A stretch of 64,000 nt of DNA from Erythrobacter sp. F6033 (GTDB taxonomy: Bacteria; Pseudomonadota; Alphaproteobacteria; Sphingomonadales; Sphingomonadaceae), in assembly GCF_023016005.1 (NCBI RefSeq), contig NZ_JALKAZ010000002.1, positions 427,276 through 491,275 on the forward strand, in the 5' to 3' direction. This document shows, one piece after another, positions 9,226 through 18,700 of the stretch. How positions within the stretch are numbered: the first letter of the stretch is position 1; each line of letters starts with the position of its first letter. The position numbers and the translations under genes are program-made. Below the pieces are notes generated by a model. It was given only the letters and a program-made list of their open reading frames with translations. It had not been told where the DNA came from and did not search any database.

Positions 9226-10358
9226 AGCGCAATGATGTCGGCGGCTTCCTGCAACATTGCAGGACGCTCGACAGATGTCGAATGGCCTAGCCGGACCAGA
9301 GTGACGCCTTGCTCCGGCGAAACCAGTACATATTGCCCCATATGCCCGATGAGCGAAAACAGGCTCGCAGGCGCACGCTCGGGGAACAGTGGATGGCCGA
9401 ATTCTGCGCCATTGGCGCCAAGTGGTCGGTTCAACCACGTTTGAAAGCCGTATTGCGGGGCTGTCGGGCTTGGCTCTGTCATTGCGCTGACCCAGCGGCT
9501 TGGCACCAATTGCTCACCATCGGGCGACCGGCCCTGATTGCGCATGAACTCGCCAAACTTTGCCCAATCGCGCGCGGTTGCGTGCATCAGGCTGCCACCG
9601 ATGAGCGTGCCCGAGGCATCGTATTCAGCGACCATTGATGACATGCCAAGTGGCTCGAACAGCCGCTCTTTGAGGTAATCGTCGACCGCGCTTCGGCGTG
9701 TTTCGGCATCATCGCTTGATGTAAGTGCGCTCGCCGCGATGTCGGCGAGAATGACAGTCGTGTTGGACGAATATTCGAAATTCTCGCCGGGTTCTGCTTC
9801 CAGCGGCTGCTCTTTGGCCCAGCGCGCCATATCATCGCGCCCGTCGAGGAAGAGCATCCGAACTTCGGATGATTCGTAGGGTGGATCGCCAGCTTCCGTG
9901 TGCCGCAGCCCGCTGCTCATCTGTAGCAGTTGGCGCAGCGTAATTTCTGCGCGCGGATCACCGGGCCGCTGCCACATGGCAATCGGCGCAGGCTCATCGA
10001 CATTCAGCTTACCATCGGCCACAAGCATCCCGACCAAAACCGCTGTGATCGTCTTTGCCATCGACCAGCTGATCATCCGGGTCTCTGCATCATAGCCGTC
10101 AGAATATCGTTCGGCTGCCAGTTCGCCATCCGCTATCAACACGATGGCACGAGTTTCGCCGAGACCTTCCTTTGTAAAGAGATCATCGATTTGTCGCGCG
10201 AGCTGATCTTTGGGGGCACCCGCTTTATCCGTGACGACGGCCATTGCCTCATCACTCAGTGGCGCGGGCACGGGCTCAGCTGTCCCTCCGCATGCGCCGA
10301 GAACGGCGGCCAAGGAGAGCGGAGCAGCGAAACGGAGCAAGGCTTTGCGATCAGTCAT
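9210..10358 (-). CDS. Serine hydrolase lipoprotein, beta-lactamase/penicillin-binding-protein-like (AmpC/EstB family)
   Basis: 382 residues. The N-terminus is a lipoprotein signal with lipobox LGACGG (Cys23). The catalytic SxxK motif is Ser99-Met-Ala-Lys102 in ISWSMAKT, and a YxN-like motif (YSSNT) follows later in the middle of the protein. This is the beta-lactamase-related serine hydrolase fold (PF00144), which covers esterases, peptidases and beta-lactamases; the substrate is unknown. It is expected to be attached to a membrane and face the periplasm. The start is only 35 bases from the divergent small gene at 10394. Confidence 0.9.
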   Translation of the reverse strand: MTDRKALLRFAAPLSLAAVLGACGGTAEPVPAPLSDEAMAVVTDKAGAPKDQLARQIDDLFTKEGLGETRAIVLIADGELAAERYSDGYDAETRMISWSMAKTITAVLVGMLVADGKLNVDEPAPIAMWQRPGDPRAEITLRQLLQMSSGLRHTEAGDPPYESSEVRMLFLDGRDDMARWAKEQPLEAEPGENFEYSSNTTVILADIAASALTSSDDAETRRSAVDDYLKERLFEPLGMSSMVAEYDASGTLIGGSLMHATARDWAKFGEFMRNQGRSPDGEQLVPSRWVSAMTEPSPTAPQYGFQTWLNRPLGANGAEFGHPLFPERAPASLFSLIGHMGQYVLVSPEQGVTLVRLGHSTSVERPAMLQEAADIIALYPAR

Positions 10359-10393
10359 TGCGCTCTCAATTCCCTAACGATAACGCCAAGGCA

Positions 10394-10738
10394 ATGGCTA
10401 AATCATCGACCCCCCGTTCTTCGTCCCGTATTGCGCTATGGCTTCTATTGATCATCGCTGCGGCAATCGCTGCTGCCCTATACGCCTATCGAGCGCCTAT
10501 TGGCGGCTACGCTGATGTCGGCACGTCATACGCAGCACGTGTTGCGTGTTCGTGCCGCTTTGTGGCGGGACGGACGATGGAAGATTGCGAAAAGGACAAG
10601 CTGGGCGGAATGGAGCTTGTCACTTTGTCCGATGATGTTGAAGCAAAGAGCGTGACTGCGCGATTCCCGCTCGTCACCAGCAACACAGCCACTTTCCGCG
10701 AAGGGTATGGCTGCGTGTTGGAGAAGTGGGAAGGTTGA
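10394..10738 (+). CDS. Small membrane-anchored protein with four cysteines, unknown function
   Basis: 114 residues from the ATG at 10394. A basic Ser-rich N-terminus (MAKSSTPRSSSR) is followed by a single hydrophobic helix at about 13-33 (IALWLLLIIAAAIAAALYAY), then an extracytoplasmic domain with four Cys: two in ACSCRF, one in MEDCEK and one in YGCVLE. The Cys pattern suggests disulfides in the periplasm. I do not know a named family. It sits divergently next to the serine hydrolase and convergently against the GDP-fucose synthase gene, whose stop is 3 bases away. An in-frame extension upstream to 10244 would overlap the serine hydrolase and looks non-coding. Confidence 0.72.
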   Translation: MAKSSTPRSSSRIALWLLLIIAAAIAAALYAYRAPIGGYADVGTSYAARVACSCRFVAGRTMEDCEKDKLGGMELVTLSDDVEAKSVTARFPLVTSNTATFREGYGCVLEKWEG

Positions 10739-10741
10739 TCC

Positions 10742-11677
10742 CTACTTTTCGGCGACGTTGTCGAGGAACCAGCGATAAGCGCTGGCAATGCCTTCTTCGA
10801 GGCCGATTTTCGGCTTCCACCCCATCTTAGCGATCTTGGAGCCATCCATCAATTTGCGCGGGGTTCCGTCTGGCTTCGTTGTGTCCCGTTCAATGGAGCC
10901 CGTAAAGCCAACCACCTTGCAAACCGTCTCGACCAGTTCATTGATCGTGAGGTCAGTGCCCGAGCCCAAGTTGACATGGCCCGCGTCCGAGTAATTCTCC
11001 AGCAGGAAGATACAGCCAGCGGCCAGATCATCGACATGCAGGAATTCGCGGCGCGGCGTGCCGGTGCCCCAGATCATGATGCTGTCTGCACCCGCCAATT
11101 TCGCCTCATGCGCTTTGCGGATCAAAGCGGGCAGAACATGGCTTGATTGCAGATCGAAATTGTCGCCCGGACCATAAAGGTTGGTCGGCATCGCGCTGAT
11201 AAAGTCAGATCCGTATTGTTTACGGTAAGCTTCGCACAGCTTGATCCCAGTGATTTTGGCAATCGCGTACCATTCATTGGTCGGCTCAAGCGGGCCGGTG
11301 AGCAGCGCGTCTTCGGGGATTGGTTGCGGGGCAAGTTTCGGATAGATGCACGATGATCCGAGAAAGAGCATTTTCCCGGTTTCACTGCGATGCGCAGCCT
11401 CGATCACATTGGCTTCGATCATCAGATTGTCATAGAGGAATTCAGCCGGGAAGCTGTCATTCGCAAGAATGCCGCCGACCTTCGCTGCGGCCATCACCAC
11501 TGCATCGGGCCGGTTGGCGGCGAACCAATCGCGCACCGCAGCTTGTTCTCGCAGATCAACCGATCGCGGCGCTGTCAGAACTTCGACTCCGCGGGTCTCC
11601 AACTGGCGAACAATCGCCCCGCCCACCATGCCGCGGTGACCGGCGACGTAAATCCGTTTGCCGTTGAGATCGTACAT
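10742..11677 (-). CDS. fcl: GDP-L-fucose synthase (GDP-4-keto-6-deoxymannose epimerase/reductase)
   Basis: 311 residues. The enzyme converts GDP-4-keto-6-deoxy-D-mannose to GDP-L-fucose using NADPH. The Rossmann motif is [10 protein letters not shown]; the SDR catalytic set is SSCIYP plus Tyr-x3-Lys in EWYAIAK. Family-typical blocks such as [27 protein letters not shown] and [17 protein letters not shown] are all present. It would supply fucose for surface polysaccharide. No gmd (GDP-mannose dehydratase) is adjacent, although the two are often paired, so the partner must lie elsewhere if the pathway is complete. Confidence 0.95.
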   Translation of the reverse strand: MYDLNGKRIYVAGHRGMVGGAIVRQLETRGVEVLTAPRSVDLREQAAVRDWFAANRPDAVVMAAAKVGGILANDSFPAEFLYDNLMIEANVIEAAHRSETGKMLFLGSSCIYPKLAPQPIPEDALLTGPLEPTNEWYAIAKITGIKLCEAYRKQYGSDFISAMPTNLYGPGDNFDLQSSHVLPALIRKAHEAKLAGADSIMIWGTGTPRREFLHVDDLAAGCIFLLENYSDAGHVNLGSGTDLTINELVETVCKVVGFTGSIERDTTKPDGTPRKLMDGSKIAKMGWKPKIGLEEGIASAYRWFLDNVAEK

Positions 11678-11745
11678 AGCAGGCTGAATCCTGATCGAGA
11701 GAGGAGACTATTGATGCGAAAACGCTCGCACTGGGCGCACGCGCT

Positions 11746-12930
11746 TTAGGCGGCAGCTTCGCTCTGTGCAACCGAGTGTGTGGAGTCGATCCAGCCGCCG
11801 CCGACAACACGCTCACCTGAGTAGATTACAGCGGCCTGACCGGGGGCGACTCCAAACTCCGGTGTCGCAAAGCGAATGCGCGTGGATGCATTGTCGCCGA
11901 GCGGCCCATCCAGCGTAATCGGCACAGGCTTTGCCAGGCTGCGCACCTTCGCTGTTAAAGGTCCGCTGGGCAGGTCGCCAATGCAATTGGTTTCGATAAC
12001 TTCGGCGGATTCCACAGCAAGCAGGCGTTTCGGCCCGACGCGGACTTCGCGAGTCTTCGCATCTAGCGCGATCACATAGAGGGGCTCAGGCTGTCCGCCG
12101 ATATCAAGCCCTTTGCGCTGGCCAACTGTGTAGTGGACAATGCCTTTGTGCTCACCAAGCACATCGCCTGATATTGCGTGGACGATGTTGCCAGGAATGC
12201 CGCCCTCCGGCCGCATCTTTTTGACGATCTTGGCGTAATTGCCATCGGGAACGAAGCAGATGTCCTGACTGTCAGGCTTTGCCGCATTGCGCAGTCCCGC
12301 TGCTTCGGCGAGCTCACGGACCTGTGTTTTTGGCAGACCGCCTAGAGGGAAACGGATGTAGTCGAGCTGTTCCTGCGTGGTCGCATAGAGGAAATACGAC
12401 TGATCCCGGGTCGCATCGTTTGCGCGGTAAAGATGCGGTCCACCTTCATTTTCTACACGGCGGACATAGTGGCCGGTCGCAAGGCAATCCGCACCCAGCT
12501 CACGCGCCATGCGGAAGAGGTCTGTAAATTTCGGCCCCATGTTGCACCGAATACAGGGAACGGGCGTTCGGCCAGCAAGATATTCATCAGCAAACTGTTC
12601 CACAACGTCTTCGCGGAAAGCGCTTTCATGGTCGAACACATAATGGGCAATGCCAAGCCGGTCTGAAACGGCCCGCGCATCAGCGATATCGTCACCAGCG
12701 CAGCATGCGCCTTTGCGCCCCGTTGCCGCGCCATAGTCATAAAGCTGGAGAGTAATGCCGATCACTTCCGCCCCAGTGTCAGCCGCCAGCGCGGCAACAA
12801 CAGACGAATCGACCCCTCCGCTCATGGCAACGACGATCCGGCATTCCGCCGCAGGGCGGGGCAGATCGAAGAGAGCGGCTGTATCAAGCCCGAAGGTCTT
12901 GCTGGCTTTAGAGGCGGTGGTCGAGGTCAT
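11746..12930 (-). CDS. mnmA: tRNA-specific 2-thiouridylase
   Basis: 394 residues from the ATG at 12930; ATGs at 12945 and 12972 would add 5 or 14 residues, and no start has a convincing ribosome binding site. MnmA thiolates U34 in the wobble position of Lys, Glu and Gln tRNAs. The ATP PP-loop is [14 protein letters not shown]. The catalytic Cys residues lie in [11 protein letters not shown] and [10 protein letters not shown], matching the Cys pair of the family. The extra roughly 35 residues before the PP-loop are common in alphaproteobacterial MnmA. It faces away from the divergent sciP operon. Confidence 0.95.
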   Translation of the reverse strand: MTSTTASKASKTFGLDTAALFDLPRPAAECRIVVAMSGGVDSSVVAALAADTGAEVIGITLQLYDYGAATGRKGACCAGDDIADARAVSDRLGIAHYVFDHESAFREDVVEQFADEYLAGRTPVPCIRCNMGPKFTDLFRMARELGADCLATGHYVRRVENEGGPHLYRANDATRDQSYFLYATTQEQLDYIRFPLGGLPKTQVRELAEAAGLRNAAKPDSQDICFVPDGNYAKIVKKMRPEGGIPGNIVHAISGDVLGEHKGIVHYTVGQRKGLDIGGQPEPLYVIALDAKTREVRVGPKRLLAVESAEVIETNCIGDLPSGPLTAKVRSLAKPVPITLDGPLGDNASTRIRFATPEFGVAPGQAAVIYSGERVVGGGWIDSTHSVAQSEAAA

Positions 12931-13006
12931 GGAACTGGCGCGCATATAAGGGGCAACACGCCTTTGCGCCACCCTTTGCCGAGCGAACTTTGACCTCGTG
13001 AGTTTC

Positions 13007-13021
13007 CTAAGGCGAAGTAAA
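13007..13021 (+). promoter_or_regulatory. Weak CtrA-box-like site upstream of the sciP operon
   Basis: CTAA, 7 bases, TAAA: one mismatch in each half against the TTAA-N7-TTAA consensus for CtrA in Caulobacter. It lies 46 bases before the first ATG of the operon. SciP is an antagonist of CtrA in Caulobacter and its own gene is CtrA-controlled there, so a site here would make sense. The match is poor and could be chance. Confidence 0.22.
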
Positions 13022-13067
13022 TGCGGGTTTTACAAGTTTTTGACGTTCGTCCTTTAGAGACGAGGGC

Positions 13068-13457
13068 ATGTTTGAAAAAGTCATCCCTGTTTCCCGCTCT
13101 AAGAACAGCAGTGATTCTGTTGATTCGCGCGGCGACGATTTGCTGATCGGCAATGTCGACGTGGCGCGTGGTCTTGGCGGCAATGGTGGTGCTTTGCGGG
13201 CTCTTGAGTGGAATGAACTGACCGCTCGTTTGTCCGCGGCGCGTGATCTTCGCCTGCTTATGAGGCGCGATTCGCGCTTCAATATCGAAGAGGCCGCTTT
13301 CAGCTTTGGCGATGCCGCCGCGAGCTATTTCCAAGCTCTAGAGCATGACGAACAGGTTATTAACCCTGATGCTTTAGAGCGCAGCAAAGCTTCGAGTTGC
13401 ATAAGGTTTGAACAAGCAGACGACGCAGCACAAAGCGACGCGAGAGACTATAGATGA
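13068..13457 (+). CDS. Conserved-looking hypothetical protein, translationally coupled to sciP
   Basis: 129 residues, soluble, no signal peptide or membrane helix. The central part (about 30-95) has a dense, family-like character (ALRALEWNELTARLSAARD, then FGDAAASYFQAL), while both ends are polar and look disordered. The stop overlaps the sciP ATG by 4 bases (ATGA), so translation is probably coupled. From memory, similar small proteins sit before sciP in other sphingomonads, but I know no function. The spacing and polarity suggest a role in, or co-regulation with, the CtrA/SciP cell-cycle control. Confidence 0.75.
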   Translation: MFEKVIPVSRSKNSSDSVDSRGDDLLIGNVDVARGLGGNGGALRALEWNELTARLSAARDLRLLMRRDSRFNIEEAAFSFGDAAASYFQALEHDEQVINPDALERSKASSCIRFEQADDAAQSDARDYR

Positions 13458-13753
13458 TTGAAAACCAAGACATCCGCCCCGCACAAGTGATCGGCCCGCT
13501 CGGCGAGCCGCTTACGATCAAGGACCTGCCTTCGCCTAAGACGAAGCGCTGGGTCGTGCGCCGCAAGGCCGAAGTGGTCGCTGCGGTGAATGGCGGCTTG
13601 CTGACCATTGATGAAGTGCTGGAGCGCTATGGCCTTACTCTTGAAGAGTTTGCTTCGTGGCAGCGCGCGGTTGATCGTTCGGGCATGCAAGGCCTCCGGG
13701 TGACCCGTATTCAGCACTATCGCGATCTCTATGAGCGCCAGCTGAAGTACTGA
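13454..13753 (+). CDS. sciP: CtrA inhibitor SciP (DUF1153 family)
   Basis: 99 residues. SciP is a small helix-turn-helix protein that binds the response regulator CtrA and blocks activation of CtrA-dependent promoters in Caulobacter. The family core is clear: IGPLGEPLTIKDLPSP, then KTKRWVVRRKAEVVAAV, then a Trp/Arg-rich second half (GLTLEEFASWQRAVDR, GLRVTRIQHYRD). The length matches alphaproteobacterial DUF1153 proteins. It is the second gene of a two-gene operon and is followed 21 bases later by an intrinsic terminator. Confidence 0.93.
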   Translation: MIENQDIRPAQVIGPLGEPLTIKDLPSPKTKRWVVRRKAEVVAAVNGGLLTIDEVLERYGLTLEEFASWQRAVDRSGMQGLRVTRIQHYRDLYERQLKY

Positions 13754-13774
13754 TTCTTGCGGAAATTCTGAAGC

Positions 13775-13805
13775 GGGGCTGGTCCTAACGGACCGGCCCC
13801 GTTTT
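13775..13805 (+). terminator. Intrinsic terminator after sciP
   Basis: Inverted repeat GGGGCTGGTCC / GGACCGGCCCC with a 4-base loop (TAAC) and one wobble pair, followed by GTTTT. It closes the two-gene sciP operon. Confidence 0.88.
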
Positions 13806-13925
13806 CTGTTTGGGCGGATTGAATCTGGACAAACCTCCGTATTGTCCCGCAAAGAGTGGGAACAGACTTGCGCTTTCTGCATTATACAGGCGTAAATCAT
13901 TGAAAATATAACAGGAGGCTGGAAT

Positions 13926-14189
13926 ATGGGTTGGATTATCGCATTAATCGTTGGGGGCGTTGCAGGCTGGCTGGCTAGTCTGGTGATGAACCGTGATGCC
14001 TCGATGGGCATTTTCTGGAACATTGTCGTTGGTTGTGTCGGCTCGATCGTTGGTAACCTTATCGCCAATCAGTTCGGCATTGCCGGAAGTGTTCAGGAAT
14101 TTTCGATCACCGGCCTGATCGTTGCTGTTGTTGGCGCGATTGTGCTGCTCGGTGTGGTCAACTTGATCCAGCGTGGACGCGTTCGCTGA
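13926..14189 (+). CDS. GlsB/YeaQ/YmgE family stress-response membrane protein
   Basis: 87 residues. Three hydrophobic segments with the Gly-rich pattern of the transglycosylase-associated (Transgly_assoc) family: WIIALIVGGVAGWLASLVM, then NIVVGCVGSIVGNLI, then ITGLIVAVVGAIVLLGVV. These small inner-membrane proteins are often induced by general stress; the mechanism is unknown. A strong ribosome binding site (AGGAGG) lies 7 bases before the ATG. It is a single gene between two terminators. Confidence 0.92.
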   Translation: MGWIIALIVGGVAGWLASLVMNRDASMGIFWNIVVGCVGSIVGNLIANQFGIAGSVQEFSITGLIVAVVGAIVLLGVVNLIQRGRVR

Positions 14190-14233
14190 ATTAGATGATT
14201 AGCGCGTTTTTTCGCGCAATCTCACAATAGAAT

Positions 14234-14266
14234 GGGCGGCGGGGTATGTTCCCCGCCGCCCTTTTT
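14234..14266 (+). terminator. Strong intrinsic terminator after the GlsB-type gene
   Basis: Perfect 11-bp inverted repeat GGGCGGCGGGG / CCCCGCCGCCC with a 6-base loop (TATGTT), followed by TTTTT. The remaining roughly 195 bases to the next ATG hold no gene that I can support and should contain the promoter of the efflux operon; TTGCGC at 14367 with TAATAC at 14390 (17-base spacer) is a weak candidate. Confidence 0.93.
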
Positions 14267-14461
14267 ATGTCTTCGGGGGTGCCAAAAGGCGCTCGCCCTT
14301 CGTCTAGGCTCAAAGTCGTCAGTCGAACCCCGCATTGCGCCATTTTGAGGGCAGGCCTAAGACCTATTGCGCTTGGTGAGTTATATCGGTAATACACTTG
14401 AGCTCCATCGGATCCGCATGTGGGCCGGCGCAATATTCAGCCCTGCAAGAGGCCAACCGAA

Positions 14462-15712
14462 ATGAACTACGAAACGACAATCACAGCCGAAGCAGCGGAG
14501 AGCATTCCGGCAGACGCCGCTTCCGCGCGCCATGACCGAATGTCAGGTGGCAAGCGTGCTATGCTGATTGGAGCCCTAGTTGTATTTGGCTTGTTGCTTG
14601 CGATTGCAGCATATTTTGCATTTGCTGGCGGCACCCCTGTCGCTGCGGGTGACGACAATGAACAGGCGCCGGTTGTAACTGTGATTGCACCGGGCCAGAC
14701 CACTATTGATGGTATCGTTGAAGTGCCGGGCACGATCGCGGCTCGCCGCGAAATGCCGGTTGGTATTGTGGGCGAAGGTGGCCGGGTGCTTTCTGTTCCG
14801 GTTGATGCAGGTGACTGGGTCGGCCGTGGTCAGGTGCTCGCGGTTATCGATCGCTCGGTCCAGAACCAGCAAGCTGCTGCACAGGCTGCGCAGATTGAAG
14901 TGGCGAAAGCCGATGCTCAGCTGGCGCAGTCGAACCTTGATCGCGCTTTGCAGCTCGTCGAGCGCGGATTCGTCTCCAAAGCCGATGTTGACCGGCTTAC
15001 GGCGACGCGTGACGCTGCAAATGCCCGTGTGAAGGTGGCTCAGGCGCAGCTTTCAGAACTCCGAGCGCGCAATGCCCGTTTGAGTGTGGTCGCCCCCGCA
15101 TCTGGTTATGTGCTTGAACGCAATGTCGAGCCAGGTCAGACGGTAAGCGGCGGAACCCCGGCATTGTTCCTCATCGCACGCGGCGGGGAGATGGAAATGC
15201 TCGCGCAAGTGGGTGAAACCCAGCTCGCCAGCCTTTCGCAAGGTGTATTGGCCGAAGTTGTGCCGACGGGCACAGATAAGAGTTTCAAAGGGCAGGTCTG
15301 GCAGCTTTCGCCCGTTATTGACCCGCAAAGCCGCCAAGGTACGGCGCGGATCGCATTGTCTTATGCCCCTGAATTGCGCCCTGGCGGTTTTGCCACGGCG
15401 CGCATTCAAAGCGGAACGATGACTGCAACCGTGCTGCCAGAAAGCGCCGTCTTGGCGGATGATGAGGGAAGCTTTGTCTATGTCGTCGGTGAAGACAACA
15501 CCGCAACGCGCCGTTCGGTGACGACCGGAATGGTCACGCCTGATGGCCTAGCCATTACCGAAGGGCTTTCCGGCACAGAACAAGTCGTTCTGCGAGCGGG
15601 CGGGTTCTTGAATCCGGGCGAGACGGTCAAACCACGCCGCGAAGGCGGGCAGATAGCAAGCGCAGCACCAACCCACGCATCCGAAGACAAAGCCGAACGT
15701 AACTCTGATTAA
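14462..15712 (+). CDS. RND efflux periplasmic adaptor (membrane fusion) protein
   Basis: 416 residues from the ATG at 14462; an in-frame upstream ATG at 14420 adds a non-family extension. A roughly 40-residue cytoplasmic N-terminus is followed by one membrane helix (about 40-60), so it is anchored by a helix, not by lipid. Then come the lipoyl/barrel-sandwich halves (VDAGDWVGRGQVLAVID and APASGYVLERNVEPGQTV) flanking an alpha-helical hairpin with Ala/Gln-rich repeats (about 135-205). Beta-barrel and membrane-proximal domains end the protein, and the last 35 residues are polar. The RND pump gene starts 45 bases downstream. No TolC-type outer-membrane gene is in the locus. Confidence 0.93.
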   Translation: MNYETTITAEAAESIPADAASARHDRMSGGKRAMLIGALVVFGLLLAIAAYFAFAGGTPVAAGDDNEQAPVVTVIAPGQTTIDGIVEVPGTIAARREMPVGIVGEGGRVLSVPVDAGDWVGRGQVLAVIDRSVQNQQAAAQAAQIEVAKADAQLAQSNLDRALQLVERGFVSKADVDRLTATRDAANARVKVAQAQLSELRARNARLSVVAPASGYVLERNVEPGQTVSGGTPALFLIARGGEMEMLAQVGETQLASLSQGVLAEVVPTGTDKSFKGQVWQLSPVIDPQSRQGTARIALSYAPELRPGGFATARIQSGTMTATVLPESAVLADDEGSFVYVVGEDNTATRRSVTTGMVTPDGLAITEGLSGTEQVVLRAGGFLNPGETVKPRREGGQIASAAPTHASEDKAERNSD

Positions 15713-15757
15713 CCGCCGCCCCTCAACGCGGCTGCTCAACAACCAGGCAGGCCAGAC

Positions 15758-18700
15758 ATGAACTTCAGAAATCTATCCGCCTGGTCGATCCGCAACCCGG
15801 TGATCCCGCTCGTGATGTTCACGGCTCTGCTGTTCGCCGGCATCGTCAGCTTCATGCGGATGGATGTTACGAACAACCCGGACGTCGAGTTTCCCGCGGT
15901 CATTGTGAACATTTCACAGCCGGGCGCAGCGCCGACCGAAATCGAAAACCAGATCACTCAGCGCGTCGAAAGCGCCCTGCGGTCGATCAATGGTGTGAAT
16001 TCTCTTCAATCGACAGCGCGCGAGGGCAATTCGCAGACCTTTGTCGAGTTTGAAATCGGCACCGAGATTATCGAAGCGGTCAATGAAGTTGAAACGGCCA
16101 TTTCAGGTATTCGCGGAAGTTTGCCGGACGGCATTTTGGAGCCGCGGGTCTCAAAGGTAGACGTTGCTGGCGATCCTATCGGCTACATCGCGGTAGAAGC
16201 CGATGATATGACAATCGAGCAGCTGAGCTGGTTCGTGGACGATACGGTTTCGAAGCGTCTGCTGAAAATCGAAGGCATGGCAGAGGTTGGTCGTTTTGGC
16301 GGTGTCAATCGCGAGATCGAAGTCATCTTGGACCCGGCCAAAATGCAGGCGCTGGGCGTTACTGCGTCACAGATCAACTCGGTTCTCCGCTCGTCAAACG
16401 TCAATGCGGCGGGCGGCCTCGCAGAAGTTGGCGGCACGCGTCAATCGCTGCGTGTCCTCGGCAATAATGACACTGCATTTGAACTGTCGCAGCGACAAAT
16501 TCAGCTCGGCGGTGGCCGCACGGTTCGTCTGGCCGATGTTGCGAATGTCCGCGACGGATTTGCCGAGCGAAATTCGGTTAGCGAAGTCGGCGACCGCGAA
16601 GTCGTGAACTTCTTTATGAATCGCGCTCGCGGTGCATCCGACCTCACCGTTTACGAAGCCGCGCTTGAAGAGATGGACAAGATCGAAGCTGAAACCGAAG
16701 GCGTTCGCTTCATCAAGATGTTCACCAGCACCACCTACACTGATGGCCAATATAAGAGTTCGATTTGGGCCCTTATCGAAGGCGCGGTTCTGGCGGTTGT
16801 GGTTGTGTTCCTGTTCCTGCGCGATTGGCGCGCAACTTTTATCAGCGCCGTTGCTATTCCGCTTTCAGCGATCCCGACATTCTTCTTTATGGACCTGCTC
16901 GGGTTCAATCTGAACTTCCTGTCGCTTCTGGCCTTGGGCTTGGTGGCCGGGGTGTTGGTCGATGATGCGATCGTGGAGATCGAGAATATCGTCCGGCATA
17001 TGAGGATGGGCAAAACCGCCTATCAAGCCAGTATTGATGCCGCCGACGAGATCGGTCTGCCTGTGGTCGCGACCAGTTTCTGTATCGTTGCGGTGTTCCT
17101 GCCGGTTGGTTTGATGCCGGGTATTTCCGGGCAATTCTTCCAAAACTTTGGCCTCACGGTTGTGGTCGCGGTGCTTATGTCGCTGGCAGTGGCACGTATG
17201 ATCACGCCGCTGATGGCGGCATATTTCCTCTCGGCCAAGGGTCACGCGACCCACGGCGAAGGCCCGATGATGGACCGCTACATTTCGGTGCTCGGCTGGA
17301 CACTCAACCGCGGCAAGATGCGTGATCGCCGTGCAGGGCTGGAAGGCCCGCGTTTCCGCGCGGGATACGTCTTTTCACTATTGATTACGGTTCTGGTGCT
17401 GCTTGGTCTGACTGCGTATTCAATGTTCGCAATCTCAGGTGCTCTGGCGGAATTCGATATTCCAAAGAACGTAGCAGAGGCCGTGTCCGGTGATCCAAAC
17501 AGTACCCTCTTTTTCCTCGTATCGAAGACGTTCGACATCGTCCTCCTGCTATTCGTTTGCTTGATGGCCTTTGTGGTCGGTTGGATCGCTTTCAAAGCGA
17601 TTGAGCTGCTTTCCCGACTGGGCGGCAGGTTCGGATCGAGCGTCAAATACATGGCTGCCCGTTTCTACGATCACCGTATCTGGATGCTTGGGGTTGGTTG
17701 GTTCTCGTTTCTCATCACGATTTTGCTGTTCGGTCAGATACCACCTCAGTTCCAACCGACTATTGATGATGAGAACTCGACCATCGAGATCGAGATGGTT
17801 CCAGGCACAACGCTCGCCGGGACGAAGGTGGTCTCCGACAGGGTTTACGCCCTGCTTGAAGAGCAGCCCGAAGTGGAGCAGATGCTGCAGCGCATTCGCA
17901 TAGGCAACTCGACAATCTTCATCAGGCTTTCCGAGGATCGCGAACGCACATCAATCGAATTTGAACGTGAAATTGCACCGCAATTGGCCAATATTGCCGA
18001 TGCTCGGGTTCGTTTCCGTTCGCAATCGGGTGGTTTCGGCTCCGGGCGCGACCTGACAGTTATGCTCGCTGGTTCAGACCCTAAGGTGCTGGACGAAACA
18101 GCTGCTGAACTGGTCGAGCAGATGAAGGGGCTCGACAGTCTTGTCGCCCCTCGCATCAGCGCCGATCTCAACCGGCCTGAGATCATCATCACCCCGCGTG
18201 AGGAAATCGCGGCCGAACTGGGCATTTCGACTATCGCTCTGTCGCAAACAATCCGGATTGCGACGCTCGGCGAGATTGAACAGAACGCCGCGCGCTTCTC
18301 GCTTTCGGACCGGCAAATCCCAATCAGGGTGAAGCTGTCTGAAGAAGCGCGGACGAGCATGACCACGATCGAGAACCTGCCGGTGCAGACTGCCTCCGGA
18401 GGGACTGTACCGCTCAGCCAGGTTGCGGATATCACGTTTGGCTCCGGCCCGACCGCGATCCAGCGCTACAACCAGAATCGCCGTGTGCTGGTGGGTGCTG
18501 ACTTGGCTTCCAATGTTTTGAAAGGCGAGGCGCAGCAACAAGTGGACGCGCTGCCGATCCTGCAGGAACTGCCGACTGGTGTGATCCGCGATGTTGTTGG
18601 TGAAGATGAGTGGCAGCAAGAGCTGATCCAGAACCTGATCATCGCCATCATTGCTGGTGTGATGCTCGTGTTTGCCTGCCTCGTCCTGCTCTACAAGCGT

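Noticed and set aside
13113..13825. Five GANTC (CcrM-type) sites around sciP, suggesting methylation control
   Set aside because: Most are within coding sequence, and the number is not clearly above what a 700-base stretch could have by chance.
13858..13890. GGAAC at 13859 as the -35 of a general-stress (EcfG-type) promoter for the GlsB-type gene
   Set aside because: No CGTT-like -10 is found at 16-17 bases; the first CGT is 27 bases away.
14191..14433. Possible 80-codon gene on the minus strand in the gap before the efflux operon
   Set aside because: It would run across a strong terminator hairpin and has no family-like stretch, so it is better explained as an intergenic chance frame.
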